From Buddleja alternifolia (taxonomy: Eukaryota > Streptophyta > Magnoliopsida > Lamiales > Scrophulariaceae), in the NCBI GenBank assembly GCA_019426215.1, contig CM033394.1:23084195-23148194 (forward strand): a DNA stretch of 64,000 bases, in the 5' to 3' direction. The position numbers were made by a program, and so were the translations under genes. Shown here piece after piece: positions 10,071-20,899 of the stretch (the first letter of the stretch is position 1; each line of letters starts with the position of its first letter). The notes under the pieces are model-generated. The model was not told the DNA's origin and did not search any database. It was given only the letters and a program-made list of their open reading frames with translations.

Positions 10071-11205
10071 ATATATATATATATATATATATAATCTTTA
10101 ATTTGTGCAGAAAATTTTGAAGTATCCCTAAAAGGAAAGGGTATGGGTGTAGAAGCGTGGAAGTCTTTTGATTCGAACAATGGTTGAAATTAAGTTTGCC
10201 AATATATCCCAAACAAAGGAAAGGAGTCAGTCAACATCTTACACACAAAAACGTATATATATATGTGTGTGTGTATTGAAATGCTTATTTTTATTCGGTG
10301 GCTGTGGCTGGCTTGGCTGCTTAAGTTTGGTGCCTCACCAAACTCTACTAATTAATGATATGATATATTGTTTTGGTACAATACAATATATATAATTATT
10401 TCGTCGACATCTTCTTCTTATTTTAATTATCTCTTTGTCCTTTTTTTTTTTTGATCAGCAATTATCTCTTTGTCCTATTAAGATAATATCACAATTTGAG
10501 ACTACCTAACTCAAGCAAAGGTGTCCACAAAATAGTCATATTTTGAGCTGAATTGTATGTATCTTTCTATCAACAAATTAATTAATATTCCTTTTCTCTT
10601 TTAGTTGAAATATTTGAAATGAAAATTCTATTTTGTCTTCACATAAATACGTACAAGTATCAACAGCAGTTTTGGCAATTAGCTATCCACCAATGGGTTT
10701 CGTACGATAGCTAAGTCAAAATTCAAGTAAACTTTATTCTGAATTCAAAACTAATCATTTAAATTGAGATGAATAAAGTTTGTTATTATAAATATTTGAT
10801 ATGTAACTAAAAGTTATTCAGTCCATTCAATTGTGCATCTAATCATCGGCAGGCAATTAAGATAGTAATAACTTTTTTTCTAGTGGAGAAGGTTTGGTGA
10901 GATGATGTTAAACTAATCACACTTTCCACAACTTTATAATTATTAGCAACAACTTAACAATACAGATCATGCCTACAATATTTGTATATGAGTTTCGGGA
11001 CAGCATGCAGAAGTTAAGACCCATATAATTGAGCTGCTCTATATATGATTATGAATACATCTCTTACAGTTGAAAAAGAAGAAATAATAGGCAAGATGCC
11101 TCGTGTGACTATCCCCGTTATTTTTAATCCCACCTACTTTATCCATTTATTATATTCCCCTTCAAAGTTCAATGTCCAATTTAACGTAGTGGGAAAATTG
11201 ATGCA
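10071..11205. other. Intergenic sequence with a minimal retroposon scar
   Basis: No gene is supported; the ORF at 10168-10395 lacks any recognisable domain. The notable item is a perfect 16-bp repeat, aattatctctttgtcc, at 10425-10440 and 10460-10475 that flanks only an oligo-T run plus GATCAGC. Confidence 0.6.
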
Positions 11206-12024
11206 AGGATAACTAGGGGTGGTCACGGTTTGGTTAACCGACCGAATCGAACCAAAACCGAGCATTTCGGTTGGAACCAAAATCGAACCGAGCCATTTCG
11301 GTTCGGTTTCGGTTTTTATTTTTCAAGGATTTCGGTTTCGGTTTCGGTTTTAGGCCTCGGTTAACCGAACCGAACTGAAAACCGAATGAATATACAAATA
11401 ATATATAATTTTTATTTATAATGGGGGCCAATGTGGAATTTCGCAATAATTTTTGGTCTAAAACCTAAAAGACTAAAGTAAAAGTATAAGTTTAAAAATT
11501 AAAACCCACTCTCTCTCACTCTCACTCTGCCTCACGTCTCTCTCTCTCGCTCAGTCGCTCTCTCACTCTGCCTCACTCTCACAGCCCCTCGCCGCCGCCG
11601 CCGCCCGCAGCTCGCCGCCCGTCAATCCTCCTCCTACTAGGCTCTCCCTCTCCTCATACTCTACTCAAACCCTAGGTAAGAAATTCAAATTAGATTATTT
11701 AATTTCTTTATTTTGCAAATCAAAGCGGTAAATTATTGTCTTGTTTTATTGAGTTTAGATGTTTTGTGTAATGTGGTGTGTTTAAATGCTCAAAAATTCA
11801 TGCCTCAAATGCCAAAAAAAAGTTGCTTGAAATTTCTTGGCCAAAATCGGTTAACCAGTAGGTTGACCGAAACCGAACCGAAATGGTTTCGGTCAAACCG
11901 AACCGAACCGAAACCATTTCGGTTCGGTTTCGGTTTAGGATTTTTCCGAACCAAAATTTCGGTTAACCGAAATTTCGGTTCGATGTCGGTTCGATTAACT
12001 GAGATGACCACCCCTAAGGATAAC
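11206..12024. mobile_element. Non-autonomous hAT element with AACCGAACCGAA ends
   Basis: The element (11214-12016, 803 bp) has perfect 12-bp inverted ends TAGGGGTGGTCA / TGACCACCCCTA and perfect 8-bp target duplications aggataac (11206-11213 and 12017-12024). The subterminal regions are dense in GGTTCGGTTTCGGTT in opposing orientation. The centre (11500-11690) has a CT-rich leader, a GCCGCC block and AAACCCTAG followed by GTAAG, resembling a plant 5' UTR with a splice donor. There is no transposase. ORFs on both strands within it are repeat-encoded and not genes. Confidence 0.9.
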
Positions 12025-12236
12025 TCGTTTAAATTGATGCTTTACTTATATAGGATAACTCGTTTTGCAATTTTAGTCTCAGTGTTACAAATTTATAAAA
12101 TTAGATCATATGATACATTCTTTGCTTTTCTTTTTTAGTTCCAACCATAAAAGAAAAGACAAAAACCGTTAGTTTTGTCGCACATAAACTTAATGGTACG
12201 CGCACTCCACGCAATAAATTCCATCCATTCTCTAAT
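12025..12236. other. Short intergenic gap
   Basis: No coding or repeat signal that I can name; it sits between the hAT element and copy B. Confidence 0.5.
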
Positions 12237-12241
12237 ACTAG

Positions 12242-12745
12242 TGATGTGCATCAAAAATATCTAGGGGCACTATGGTAATTAATCTGCCCCCGGCAAGGAT
12301 CGGGGCGCTATCCGTGGGTTAAAGACCGCGGTTAATACACGAGTCAAGCCCAAAAGGGCTGGCGATCTAATAAGAATACTTGGGCTATTTTATTAGATTA
12401 AGGCATAATAAAGGGATTATTGTTAAGCCTGATGGGCTGCTGACAAAGCTAAGCCTACGGCCCATGACCCACTATCAGCTCCCTATAAATACCTTAGAGG
12501 AGTTGGGAAAGGGGCATTATCTACTCCCCCAGTAAAAATTCACTGGCTATTGAGAGTAACCCCACAAAAGAACTACGAATTAATTTGATCCCACATACTT
12601 TGGGTACGTAGGCAGCTCGACATAACCGAGTGCCGTCTATAACTTAACGAACCCTTAACCTAGTTTGTCGTGCATTAGATCGGTTCCATTATTCCACGTG
12701 GTCAATCACGTGACATCCATTGTCTGACGATTTTTACCATCATCA
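12242..12745 (+). repeat. 5' LTR of copy B
   Basis: Begins TGATGTGCATC and ends CCATCATCA. A TATA-like CCCTATAAATACC lies at 12481-12493 and is conserved in the 3' LTR, so it is the probable promoter. It is followed by the primer-binding site TTGGCGCCGTCTGTGGGAAC. Confidence 0.92.
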
Positions 12746-12747
12746 AA

Positions 12748-12767
12748 TTGGCGCCGTCTGTGGGAAC
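12748..12767 (+). other. Primer-binding site of copy B
   Basis: TTGGCGCCGTCTGTGGGAAC, two bases after the LTR end and matching the site in copy A. Confidence 0.85.
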
Positions 12768-12786
12768 AACGCTCCAGCCACTGAGT

Positions 12787-14035
12787 ATGCAAACTAGGTC
12801 TCAAGCACATACTACCGGTGATAGGATGAGTAGCCTCTATCCTTCAGCAGCTATCAATGAACTTCCTAACCCAATGCCTGAAGATCAGCCCAAGGCTGAG
12901 GGTGGTGCTCAAGACTCTTGACCCGACAAGCTGAAGGCGGGGGTCCAGACATACGACCACTGATGAACGAGCAAAACGCACCTCTTGTGACGCCATCAGT
13001 GATTCCATCCCCTGCCACTAGGGTGTGCGAGATCACAAAGGAGACACTACTTGCTCTTGTTGAGGATGCATCAGTGAGGGCAGCCGCTCGTGCAGTCTAA
13101 CAATATGCCCTTTCACATCCATCCCGAGCAACACCTGTTCCATTGACTAACAGGGGGCAAGTCCCCCAAGAGATGGGCCATTAGAGGCACCCCAACCTTA
13201 AGAGAAGGGGCTGCAAGATCCGTCCCCTCCATCTGCACGCAAGGGTCAGGAGCCTCTGGAGAAGGGTCGCCTTGACCGAGTGGCGCCAAGCCAATCCCCT
13301 CGCCGAGGTCAAAAGTCCTTGACCCCCGGCGGGATTGGATCAAGGCGATCCAACTCACCGTTGAATGGGGCAACATAAGAAAGAGAAGAGAATAGTGCGG
13401 TCTCACCCCCTCAGAGGCCACCAAGGGGAAGAGACCGAGGGCCAACACCCCCAAGGTCACTACGTAGAGATCAAGCATCCTCGACCCTCGAAGAGACCTT
13501 GCCGAGGCTCGAAGGCTGACGTAGGAACCTACCCCGATGTGATGAGAGTTTAGACGACCATGGAAGACAGGAGGATATGCAGCTGGTGCAATTAGCTGTA
13601 GCACCTCCTAAGAGAAGTCCTTTCTGCCAAGCAATTTTGGCAAAGTCTTTACCTCAGGGCCTTAAGTTGTCTCATTTGAGCGAGTATGAGGAAGCTGGAG
13701 ACCCTCAAGAGCATATTGACAGGTTCAATGCCAAGGCTGACATGTATGATGTCAGTGATGCCGCCTACTATAAAAAATTTCGAACCACCCTTTTTGGAAG
13801 GGCACTTAGCTGATTCAACCAACTGCCCGCCGGCTTATCGCATCCGACCAAGGGTTTCTCCAACGCGGTGTCTGAAGTACCACACGTCAACCATGAGTTG
13901 CTATCAGGAATAATGCAGAGGGACTTACGCAATAGTAGGTTCAAGAAATCTATAACTGGGAAGCCCTCATCAACCATGGAGGAGTTGTTGGCCAGAGCTG
14001 AAGAATATACAAGAATCAAAGAGACAAAGGGGTAG
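12787..14035 (+). pseudogene. Degenerate gag of copy B
   Basis: It begins with ATG at 12787 (MQTRSQAHTTGDR), the same start as copy A, and is broken by stops and frameshifts. Recognisable blocks are a proline-rich segment to 13079, a basic stretch, then 13577-13813 with PKRSPFCQAILAKSLPQG and HLSEYEEAGDPQEHIDRF, typical of the Tat-like gag capsid region. The block VPHVNHELLSGIMQRDLRNS continues in another frame near 13870-13940, followed by MEELLARAEEYTR. Gag would package the element RNA. The minus-strand ORF 13113-13604 is antisense to this region and is not a gene. Confidence 0.75.
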
Positions 14036-14319
14036 AGATAGAGTCAAAGGCAACCCCCCAAGGGCGGACTTAGAGATGGATAACCCCCCAGTGAATGGAA
14101 TAATAAGGGTGATCTTGGGAGGCCCAGCAGGGGGTGACTCCACAAACTCAAGGAAAGGTTCACTAAGGGCTGCTACAGAAAAACATGCCATCAGCTCCCC
14201 TCGGGGAGGGTAAGTGAATCAAGTGGAGCCAAAGACGCAAACCATAGAGTTTGGACTACAAGACCTAGAAAACGTCCCATTGGTGAATGATGCCTTAGTG
14301 ATCTTGGCGACCATCCCCA

Positions 14320-14698
14320 ACTTTTGGGTGAAGAAGATTCTGGTCGATAGCAAGAGTTCAGCAGACATCATCCTCTACAGTATCTTCACCTAACTAGGGG
14401 TGGACAACACACAGCTTCAAGCGGCAAGCACCCCCTCACTGGATTCACGGGTGAGATAGTGGAAACATTAGGAGAGGCGTCTCTACCCATATCTTTGGGT
14501 GCATTTCCAGCCCGCTCCATGAAGATGCTGGAATCCTTGGTGGTCAAAGCCCCCTCCACATATCACGTAATTTTGGGGAGGTCGAGCTTAATCTTAGTCC
14601 AAGCTAGCGTATCTACCTATCACCTGACGACGATATTTACAACCCCCGAAGGAACGGAGGAAGCTGTTGGTGAAGTGAAGATAGCAAGAGAGTGCTAA
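14320..14698 (+). pseudogene. Aspartic protease of copy B
   Basis: KKILVDSKSSADI (about 14330) is the retropepsin active-site strand; the triad D-S-K is non-canonical. After a stop and a frameshift, the frame 14459-14698 gives LPISLGAFPARSMKMLESLVV and YHVILGRSSL, the flap-to-C-terminus part with conserved ILGR. It matches the copy A protease block for block. It is the last coding domain of the element and no polymerase follows. Confidence 0.75.
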
Positions 14699-14914
14699 CA
14701 CATTGAAGAAGCCTAAAAGGAAACATGACATGGATCACAGCGACAAGGGGGAACAAGTAGTGATAAACTTAATCTCGCTAGAGAAAACTTGCTTGGGGGG
14801 CAAGATCAACTCATTCCATACTTGGTCAAAATCCCAGCAGTCAGATGTCTATGAAAAAGACACATGACAACGCCTATTTCAAAGATACAGCAACCACCGC
14901 GGAGGGATAAGACT

Positions 14915-15206
14915 CCAAAGTGACGGACGCGCCGGCAGTGGATACCACTAGCAAGGTGACCCCTATGGGAAACATCCCCCAATCTTGACAAGATGTTAAA
15001 CCTTATGAGGACTTATTAGGTAACAAGTAACTAAAACTATCTTTTGTTTCCTAAATTACTCCAAAGTGTCGGGCGCGCCGGCAGTGGATACCACTAGCAA
15101 GGTGACCCCCATGGGAAACATCCCCCAATCTTGACAAGATGTCAAACCTTATGAGGCCTTATTAGGTAACAAGTAACTAAAACTATCTTTTGTTTCCTAA
15201 ATTACT
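14915..15206 (+). repeat. 146-bp tandem duplication in the noncoding part of copy B
   Basis: 14915-15060 and 15061-15206 are two adjacent copies beginning CCAAAGTG and ending CCTAAATTACT. I count about six differences, so the duplication is old but younger than the family. Confidence 0.9.
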
Positions 15207-16623
15207 ATTGAACAAGTGAAGCGTTGAGTGGGGACGCCCACCAGCGCCGACTATCATTACTTACGTTCTGAGGTGCCTAAGTGCGCCCCTACACCTTTTT
15301 TATTAAGTGTTGGGTATTTTAAGTTTTTGTCATATGATTGCTAAGTGCCTTCAGGCACACTAACTTTTATGTAGCTAGATATGCTAGGCTTGTTTAAATA
15401 ACAGGCATTTCGCGTCATACAAAAGAGTATGACATTAACGATGGGTGATTTAACAACACCCAAAACCAAAGCCCCTTGGAATCATTGCATCCTACTGAGG
15501 CTATTACAAAATTCTATTATTTAGTTTATTTTTGCTATTCTACGAGTTGCTATGACAGCTGTTGTCAGTAATTGTTAATTAAACGTTTCACTCACATAAG
15601 GGCGAAACGAAAATATAAATACGACCCCTGGAAAATCACAAAGTTTCCAAAAGAGGCGTTATAAAAATTATCCGTGACCCCACTCGAGGTCAATATGGGT
15701 GGCACCGCGAAAATCCCTCGAGCTATTAAAGACTCGATTGAGGATTGGCCACCACATAATCCCTCCAATAATATCGAGAGAGATTGAGTAGTAGATGCGA
15801 CTTCACTTCATGATCCCAAAGTGTGAAGTTAATAGCTATCTAAGCCCCCTAAGATGATTTCCAATACGAAATAGTCGAGGCACCACATGCCAATTATTTT
15901 GATACAACTTACGCATCTATTCCCCAATGAGGAGTATAGGAAGTGAGTAGTAGAAAGAAAAATACCAGCTGCAGGCTAGTAGCCACCTACTAAAGAGCTA
16001 GCTATGGCGCTAGTTACTAAGTAGCCATAGGAAATATTATTCAACCCCACCATCCTAAACATGGGGGTAGAAAATGACTACATGTCAAATAGAATAAAAA
16101 CTTTTTAACTCCTTTGCGTCAAATAAACGCTTTATGGTCACTTACTCCTAAATTTGAGACCCCAGAATTCTAAATCTCCTTCGAGACGACAAGCTTTCTA
16201 TGGGTGGAGTGTAAGCCTCCCCTTAGGCCAGGAACGCAGTCATCCCTTTCTGAAGCACATCTCACCAGCAAAAATTTCTCCAAAACACCTCATCAACTAA
16301 CATAATAGCTCCTATGAGGCAACTTAAGAGCTCCCCCCTAAGACATGAAATGCATACTCAAATCAAGATACCTCGCACACTCTGGCATTGTAAGGTATCC
16401 GGCCCCCAGGCGTCCGACCTCGCAGCACTCGAACCCGAGGCGTCAGACCTCAAGGAAGCTACAGATGTTGCTTTAGGTCAACACCTACATTGCCGCGAGA
16501 TAACACTCAAGATATCCCCCTTCATAAGGGTGACTCCTTAGACCTCCCAAGGCGACAAAGTGTGCCATCCATATTTCTACTCCCGGGTATCCTATACAGC
16601 ACACCCGGGAGTGGGGGCCATTA
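15207..16623 (+). other. Noncoding 3' region and polypurine tract of copy B
   Basis: No ORF with a recognisable domain. It matches the 800-1400 part of copy A in inverse, including the GCGTTGAGT..GGG.GCCC block near 15220 and AGACTCGAT near 15730. It ends in the polypurine tract before the 3' LTR. Confidence 0.6.
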
Positions 16624-17126
16624 TGATGTGTATCAAAAATGTCTAGGGGCACTACGATAATTAATCTGCCCCTGCAAGGACTGGGGCGCTATCCGTGGGT
16701 TAAAGACCGCGGTTAATATACGAGTCAAGCCCAAAAGGGCTGGCTATCTAATAAGAATACTTGGGCTATTTTGTTAGTTTAAGGCATAATAAAGGGATTA
16801 TTATTAAGCCTGATGGGCTGCTGATAAAGCTAAGCCTACATCCTATGACCCACTACCAGCTCCTTATAAATACCTTAGAGGAGCTGGGAAAGGGGCATTA
16901 TCTACTCCCCCAGTAAAAATTCACTGGCTATTGAGAATAACCCCACAAAAAAACTACGAACTGACTTAATCTCACATACCTTGGGTACGTAGGCAGCTCG
17001 ACATAACCGAGTGTCGTGTATAAGTTAACCAACCCTTAACCTAGTTTGTAGTGTGTTGGATCGGTTCCATTACTCCACGTGGTCAATCACGTGACATCCA
17101 CTGTCTGACGATTTTTACCATCATCA
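16624..17126 (+). repeat. 3' LTR of copy B
   Basis: A 503-bp LTR, TGATGTGTATC...CCATCATCA, preceded by the polypurine tract and followed by the TSD actag. It differs from the 5' LTR at about 38 positions, including a changed first TATA-flanking base. Confidence 0.92.
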
Positions 17127-17165
17127 ACTAGTAAAAGCTATGTTCGTTGCACGTGAACCGCATAC
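17127..17165 (-). mobile_element. Helitron-like 3' terminus (minus strand)
   Basis: Read on the minus strand the sequence is GGTTCACGTGCAACGAAC, then CATAGCTTTTACTAG, then T. This is a short stem (GTTC/GAAC) followed about 11 bases later by CTAG and a T, the signature of Helitron 3' ends. Copy B inserted exactly at this terminus, its TSD actag containing the CTAG. The 5' TC end was not found. Confidence 0.45.
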
Positions 17166-17426
17166 AATCTTGTTAAAACAATTCATGTATATAAATATTG
17201 TTCAAGCTAAAAATGCTATATATTCAAAACTTAAATAGTAATTTAACTAAGTGCTTTATTAAATAAATTTTAAATTGTTTGAAACACGAAATACTGATTG
17301 ATATGAAACATTTAATAATTATTTAATCTAAGTTTATTGAAAACTAAAACATATATATACATATTACACTTATATATATATATATGTGTTATTGATATAT
17401 CTTTATAATTTTAAAATCTCTTCATC

Positions 17427-17717
17427 TTCTTCCCATTATGGAGCCGGGGGGGGGGGGGGGGGGGGGCGGGGGGGTGCACTCACCCCCCCCCTTCAATTTT
17501 GAAAAATTATTTTTTTACCTTACAAAATTTTTGATATTTGAATTTCGCCCCCCTCAAAATCGAAAAATATCACTCTTTCTCTTTTTTCTTTGAATTCACC
17601 CTCTCAAACCCAAAATCCTGGCTATAAGGAAAGAGATATAAGAGTATAAAGTATGTTAAAATCACAACAATCTCCCCCCCCCCAAAGTAAAATTTCTGGC
17701 TCCGTCTCTGCTTCCCA
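17427..17717. mobile_element. Small GGAGCC-ended element with a poly-G tract
   Basis: The insert 17436-17708 has GGAGCC near its left end and GGCTCC near its right. Flanking 9-mers ttcttccca (17427-17435) and tgcttccca (17709-17717) match at 8 of 9 positions, as for Mutator-type elements. It contains an uninterrupted G run of 21 (17446-17466), C runs opposite it, and no coding sequence. The element at 21057-21890 has similar GGGGG/CCCCC subterminal blocks. Confidence 0.5.
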
Positions 17718-18850
17718 AATAAGAAAGGGGTTTGTTGCAGAAAGAGGCAGAGGTGGAATGCTGGAGTGATTTGCAGATGGCATCGAGGTTTGCAGACGGC
17801 GAAGGAGTCGGTGGAGTTATTTACAGAAGGTGGAAAGGTGGTGGTGGGGAGGCGGTGTAGGCAGAGGCGGTGGCAGCTGATGAACAAACATGGTGGTGGT
17901 GTTTTTTGTGTACTTATATATATATATTTTTTTAAATACATCTATATAAAGTTAAAATTAGAAAGTAATATATTTTTAATAAAATAAATATAATATGTTT
18001 AATATAGACCGTTGATATCTTTAGTTATATGGATGTAATCAATAAAATATACCTAAATATATAGGTGTTTAATGTGGACCGTTGATTTTATCATATATGA
18101 TCCAATGGTTGTTAGATCAAGAGCAAAAATGTCCAAAAAGGTCAAAAAACTGATAACCACACGCACAATGCGCGAGTGTGGCGTGTAGGGGACTAAATTG
18201 TTTCTTTATTTTTTTCTTATGGGGGTTTTTTTGATAATATTTTTTCGGTGCGGTGGGGTGGGGTGAGGGAGGGGGTGATAAGTGCCCAAGTCGATAAATC
18301 AAATGGGGCTTACATCTATGTATCCCATAAAATATATATTAAAATATCAATCAAAATTAATAATTTTACTTATGAAATTAAATTTGATAAAATCCACAAA
18401 ATAAAATAACAACTTTTAATTTATAATTAATACATATTTTACATATGTCATCCTCCAATTGGACAAAAATTAATTGTTCTATAGTAAGTTCTAGTAATTT
18501 TAGTTCAAATTTTGATTCTTCTAAAGAGCTAACAAGACAAATGTTACTTTGAATTAATAAATGTATCATTATCAAAATACACGGGATAAACCATTTTAGT
18601 CCCTGAGCTTTACCTCCAATCTCAAATCAGTCCTTCAACTTCTAAAAAGTCTCAATTTAGTCCCTTTGAAGGTCATTAAAGATATTGATGGCAAAAATAA
18701 TTCTTACTTATGGACTTTCAAGCCATTTTAGGCCATTTTGGCAATTTCGGAATTCTCCTTTCAAAATGTATCAGAGCCTTAGGTTTATTGATGAAATAAT
18801 TGTTTTAATTTTACGTATGATATTTTATTCTCTAACGGAGGAGATTTAAA
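17718..18850. other. AT-rich repeats, no gene
   Basis: 17925-18270 matches the repeat at 37100-37299 plus 38874-39000 (shared ATAGGTGTTTAAT, ACCGTTGAT and GATCCAATGGT.GTTAGA blocks, then a T/G-rich tract). Around 18160-18185 is an imperfect palindrome, CCACACGC...GCGAGTGTGG. Around 18590-18680 is a TTTAGTCCC-type segment found at the ends of many plant MITEs. Reading frames here are short and low complexity. Confidence 0.5.
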
Positions 18851-18855
18851 CAAGT

Positions 18856-19281
18856 ATGAAACAACCGAACAGTAGTTCGAGTAGTTATGAAAAATAGGAA
18901 TCCATTCTTCCCTGGAAGGAGATCAAGCCGAACACCTCTAAGCTTTCCCGAGACCTTAGAGAAATCCAAAAGACGGTTTAAGACTATGGACATAGGTTAA
19001 CACATATACCTATGAAAATAGAACGTTTGAACTAGAAGATGGACGAGATCTTACAGATCTTACCAGATCTAGGTAAAGCCATGAAGGATCTGAAGATTGA
19101 CATTTCAGATCTGAAAGGAAAACACGGTGGTAATGCTGAAACATCCAAATCCAAGAAGGAACGTATTAGTGACGCCCTTGGACGAATGCCTCTTCTTCAT
19201 CGGAAAGGCAAGGCAAAGGAGATTCCGAAGCCAAAAACTCAAGAAAATCTAATTATTGATATCCTCAACACTATAAATTAA
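18856..19281 (+). pseudogene. Caulimovirid leading ORF, coiled-coil-like, decayed
   Basis: From the ATG at 18856 one frame runs to 19281 through three in-frame stops. The downstream part (from 19039) is rich in Leu, Lys and Asp with heptad-like spacing (ILPDLGKAMKDLKIDISDL), followed by a Lys-rich tail. It precedes the capsid region of an integrated caulimovirid and could be the first viral ORF or the capsid N-terminus. I cannot name its function. Confidence 0.45.
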
Positions 19282-19559
19282 TAGGAAGGTATTAAGAGTA
19301 AATCTATCTGATCTCTAGGAGCTAGCTGAATCCTTTTCTCAACTAGCAGTTGTGGATTTGGTTAATGTCAAAACCAACGAGCGACTCTGGCGTTACCACC
19401 ACTAGAAAAAGGTACCTCATCAAATGATCCTATATGGAATAGCGCGATGAGAGAAGGTGTGGATTTTCATGCGAATACTACCCCATCCTTTGGGGGAACG
19501 AGATTCAGAGAAAATCTAGGAAGAAACCCAAGAAGAGTACCAGAAAATACTCCTTGGGC

Positions 19560-20727
19560 AAATACGATACTACAACCCTTGCATCCATATGGTATTATCC
19601 TCAATTAGGATGTCATCGATTTTTGTAATTTTGAAAAACTAATCGATGAATGGGTAGCTTCCATAAAAGTAACAGCCACAACTTCAGAACTCGATAGAAA
19701 GAACTTCATCAGACTGATGCAAATAAGCTTGGAAGGATCTGTTAAGGTCGGCTGAAAACATACTAACGAAACAACCCAGCAACAAGTTCTAGCTGGAGAA
19801 TCCAAAAGAACAATTGTAGAAAGATTCGGAAGGCTTATCAAGTTACATTTCATCAGAGCTGGATACTTCGGAGAAAGTAACTCAGAGAAGACTAGAGAGC
19901 ATACGCAAGCACTCTATGGTCTTGAACTTAGGAATATTTGTGCAATAGATGAATATATCTATTCGTTCCGAAAATACTTCTTCTAGAGTGACGTCCCAAC
20001 AGAGGTTGCGGCACCTATGTTCTTTACAAAAATTTGCAGTCCTTGGGGGGAAATGTTAATTTAATCCTACAAGGTACCGGAAGGACAACTTGATTCAGTG
20101 GCCAAAAGAATTTCTTTTTGTAAAAACAAATTAAAAGACTGGTGTAATCAAGCATCTATCCAGAAGAACATGAAGAAGCTAAGAGGAAAGATAAAAAGAA
20201 CTCCTATCTGTTGTGACAACAATGATTTTCCAACAATCATTGGCGAAACAAGCGAGCAAAGGAAGAAGCGCAAGAAAACCGGTAACTTGGACAATAGGAG
20301 TTATGGAATGAAATCTTCTTTCAGAAGAAGGAGGTCTTGGTGGTCTAAATCAAAAACTAGATATTATAAATCAGGCCAAAGATCAGGACCTACAAGGGTT
20401 TCATCTCAAGGATCCAGACAGACAGACAAGAGATCCATGGGAAGAACCCCAACACGACGAACTTTCAGACGAGCCCATACCCGAGCAAATGAAAGTTTCA
20501 AAGACTGTAACTGTTGGACATGTGGCGCAAAATGCCATATTTCACCAGATTGCCCGCAAAAACATAGTGAATTACGACAGTTCGAAGCCACAGCGGACAT
20601 ATTGGATGCAGTTTTCTACGGAGAATTGGTGCCAATCTACCAATTTGAAGATGTCCCCTCAGATGAAAGTGTCTATGAGGAAGAGATAGAGAGTGATTTG
20701 AATGGATCTTCAACCGAATCAGACTAA
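19560..20727 (+). pseudogene. Caulimovirid capsid (coat) protein, degenerate
   Basis: A decayed copy of a plant pararetrovirus coat protein. The upstream part (19560-20064) is readable but broken by several stops. The open frame 20065-20727 carries a strongly basic stretch and then a CCHC zinc knuckle, CWTCGAKCHISPDC (20512-20553), which is the RNA-binding signature of caulimovirid coat proteins. An acidic tail (DESVYEEEIESDLNG) ends it, also typical of the family. In the virus it forms the icosahedral shell and binds pregenomic RNA. It is an old integrated copy with several premature stops and cannot make a full protein. Confidence 0.8.
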
Positions 20728-20899
20728 TTACAACGAGGGAGATAGGCTTCAGACTTCAGAAAGCCTGTCAAGATTCTTTTCAGCCGTATCAAACCGGACC
20801 ATGGAAAGAATAATGAGGCAAGACTCTAATCTTGGGCCCTGTGATGGTTTAGAATTAGCGGAGTCAGCCGAATCCTAAACCAAATAGGATTAAATCAAC

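Larger units (their letters stand above)
12237..17131 (+). mobile_element. Copy B: full-length gag-protease-only Ty3/gypsy element
   Basis: A complete but non-autonomous LTR retrotransposon: TSD actag (12237-12241), 5' LTR 12242-12745, primer-binding site 12748-12767, degenerate gag (from 12787), protease (about 14320-14698), about 1.9 kb of noncoding sequence, a polypurine tract GGGAGTGGGGGCC at 16608-16620, 3' LTR 16624-17126 and TSD actag (17127-17131). Nothing resembling RT, RNase H or integrase is present in its 4885 bp. My hand alignment of the LTRs shows about 38 differences in 504 positions (7-8%), so the insertion is old. Confidence 0.92.

Noticed and set aside
11713..12138. 141-codon plus-strand frame
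   Set aside because: Most of it translates the AACCGAACCG repeats of the hAT element and crosses the element's right edge and target duplication.
13113..13604. Open frame of 163 codons on the minus strand
   Set aside because: It lies antisense to the gag of copy B; its residues show no domain and the plus strand explains the region.
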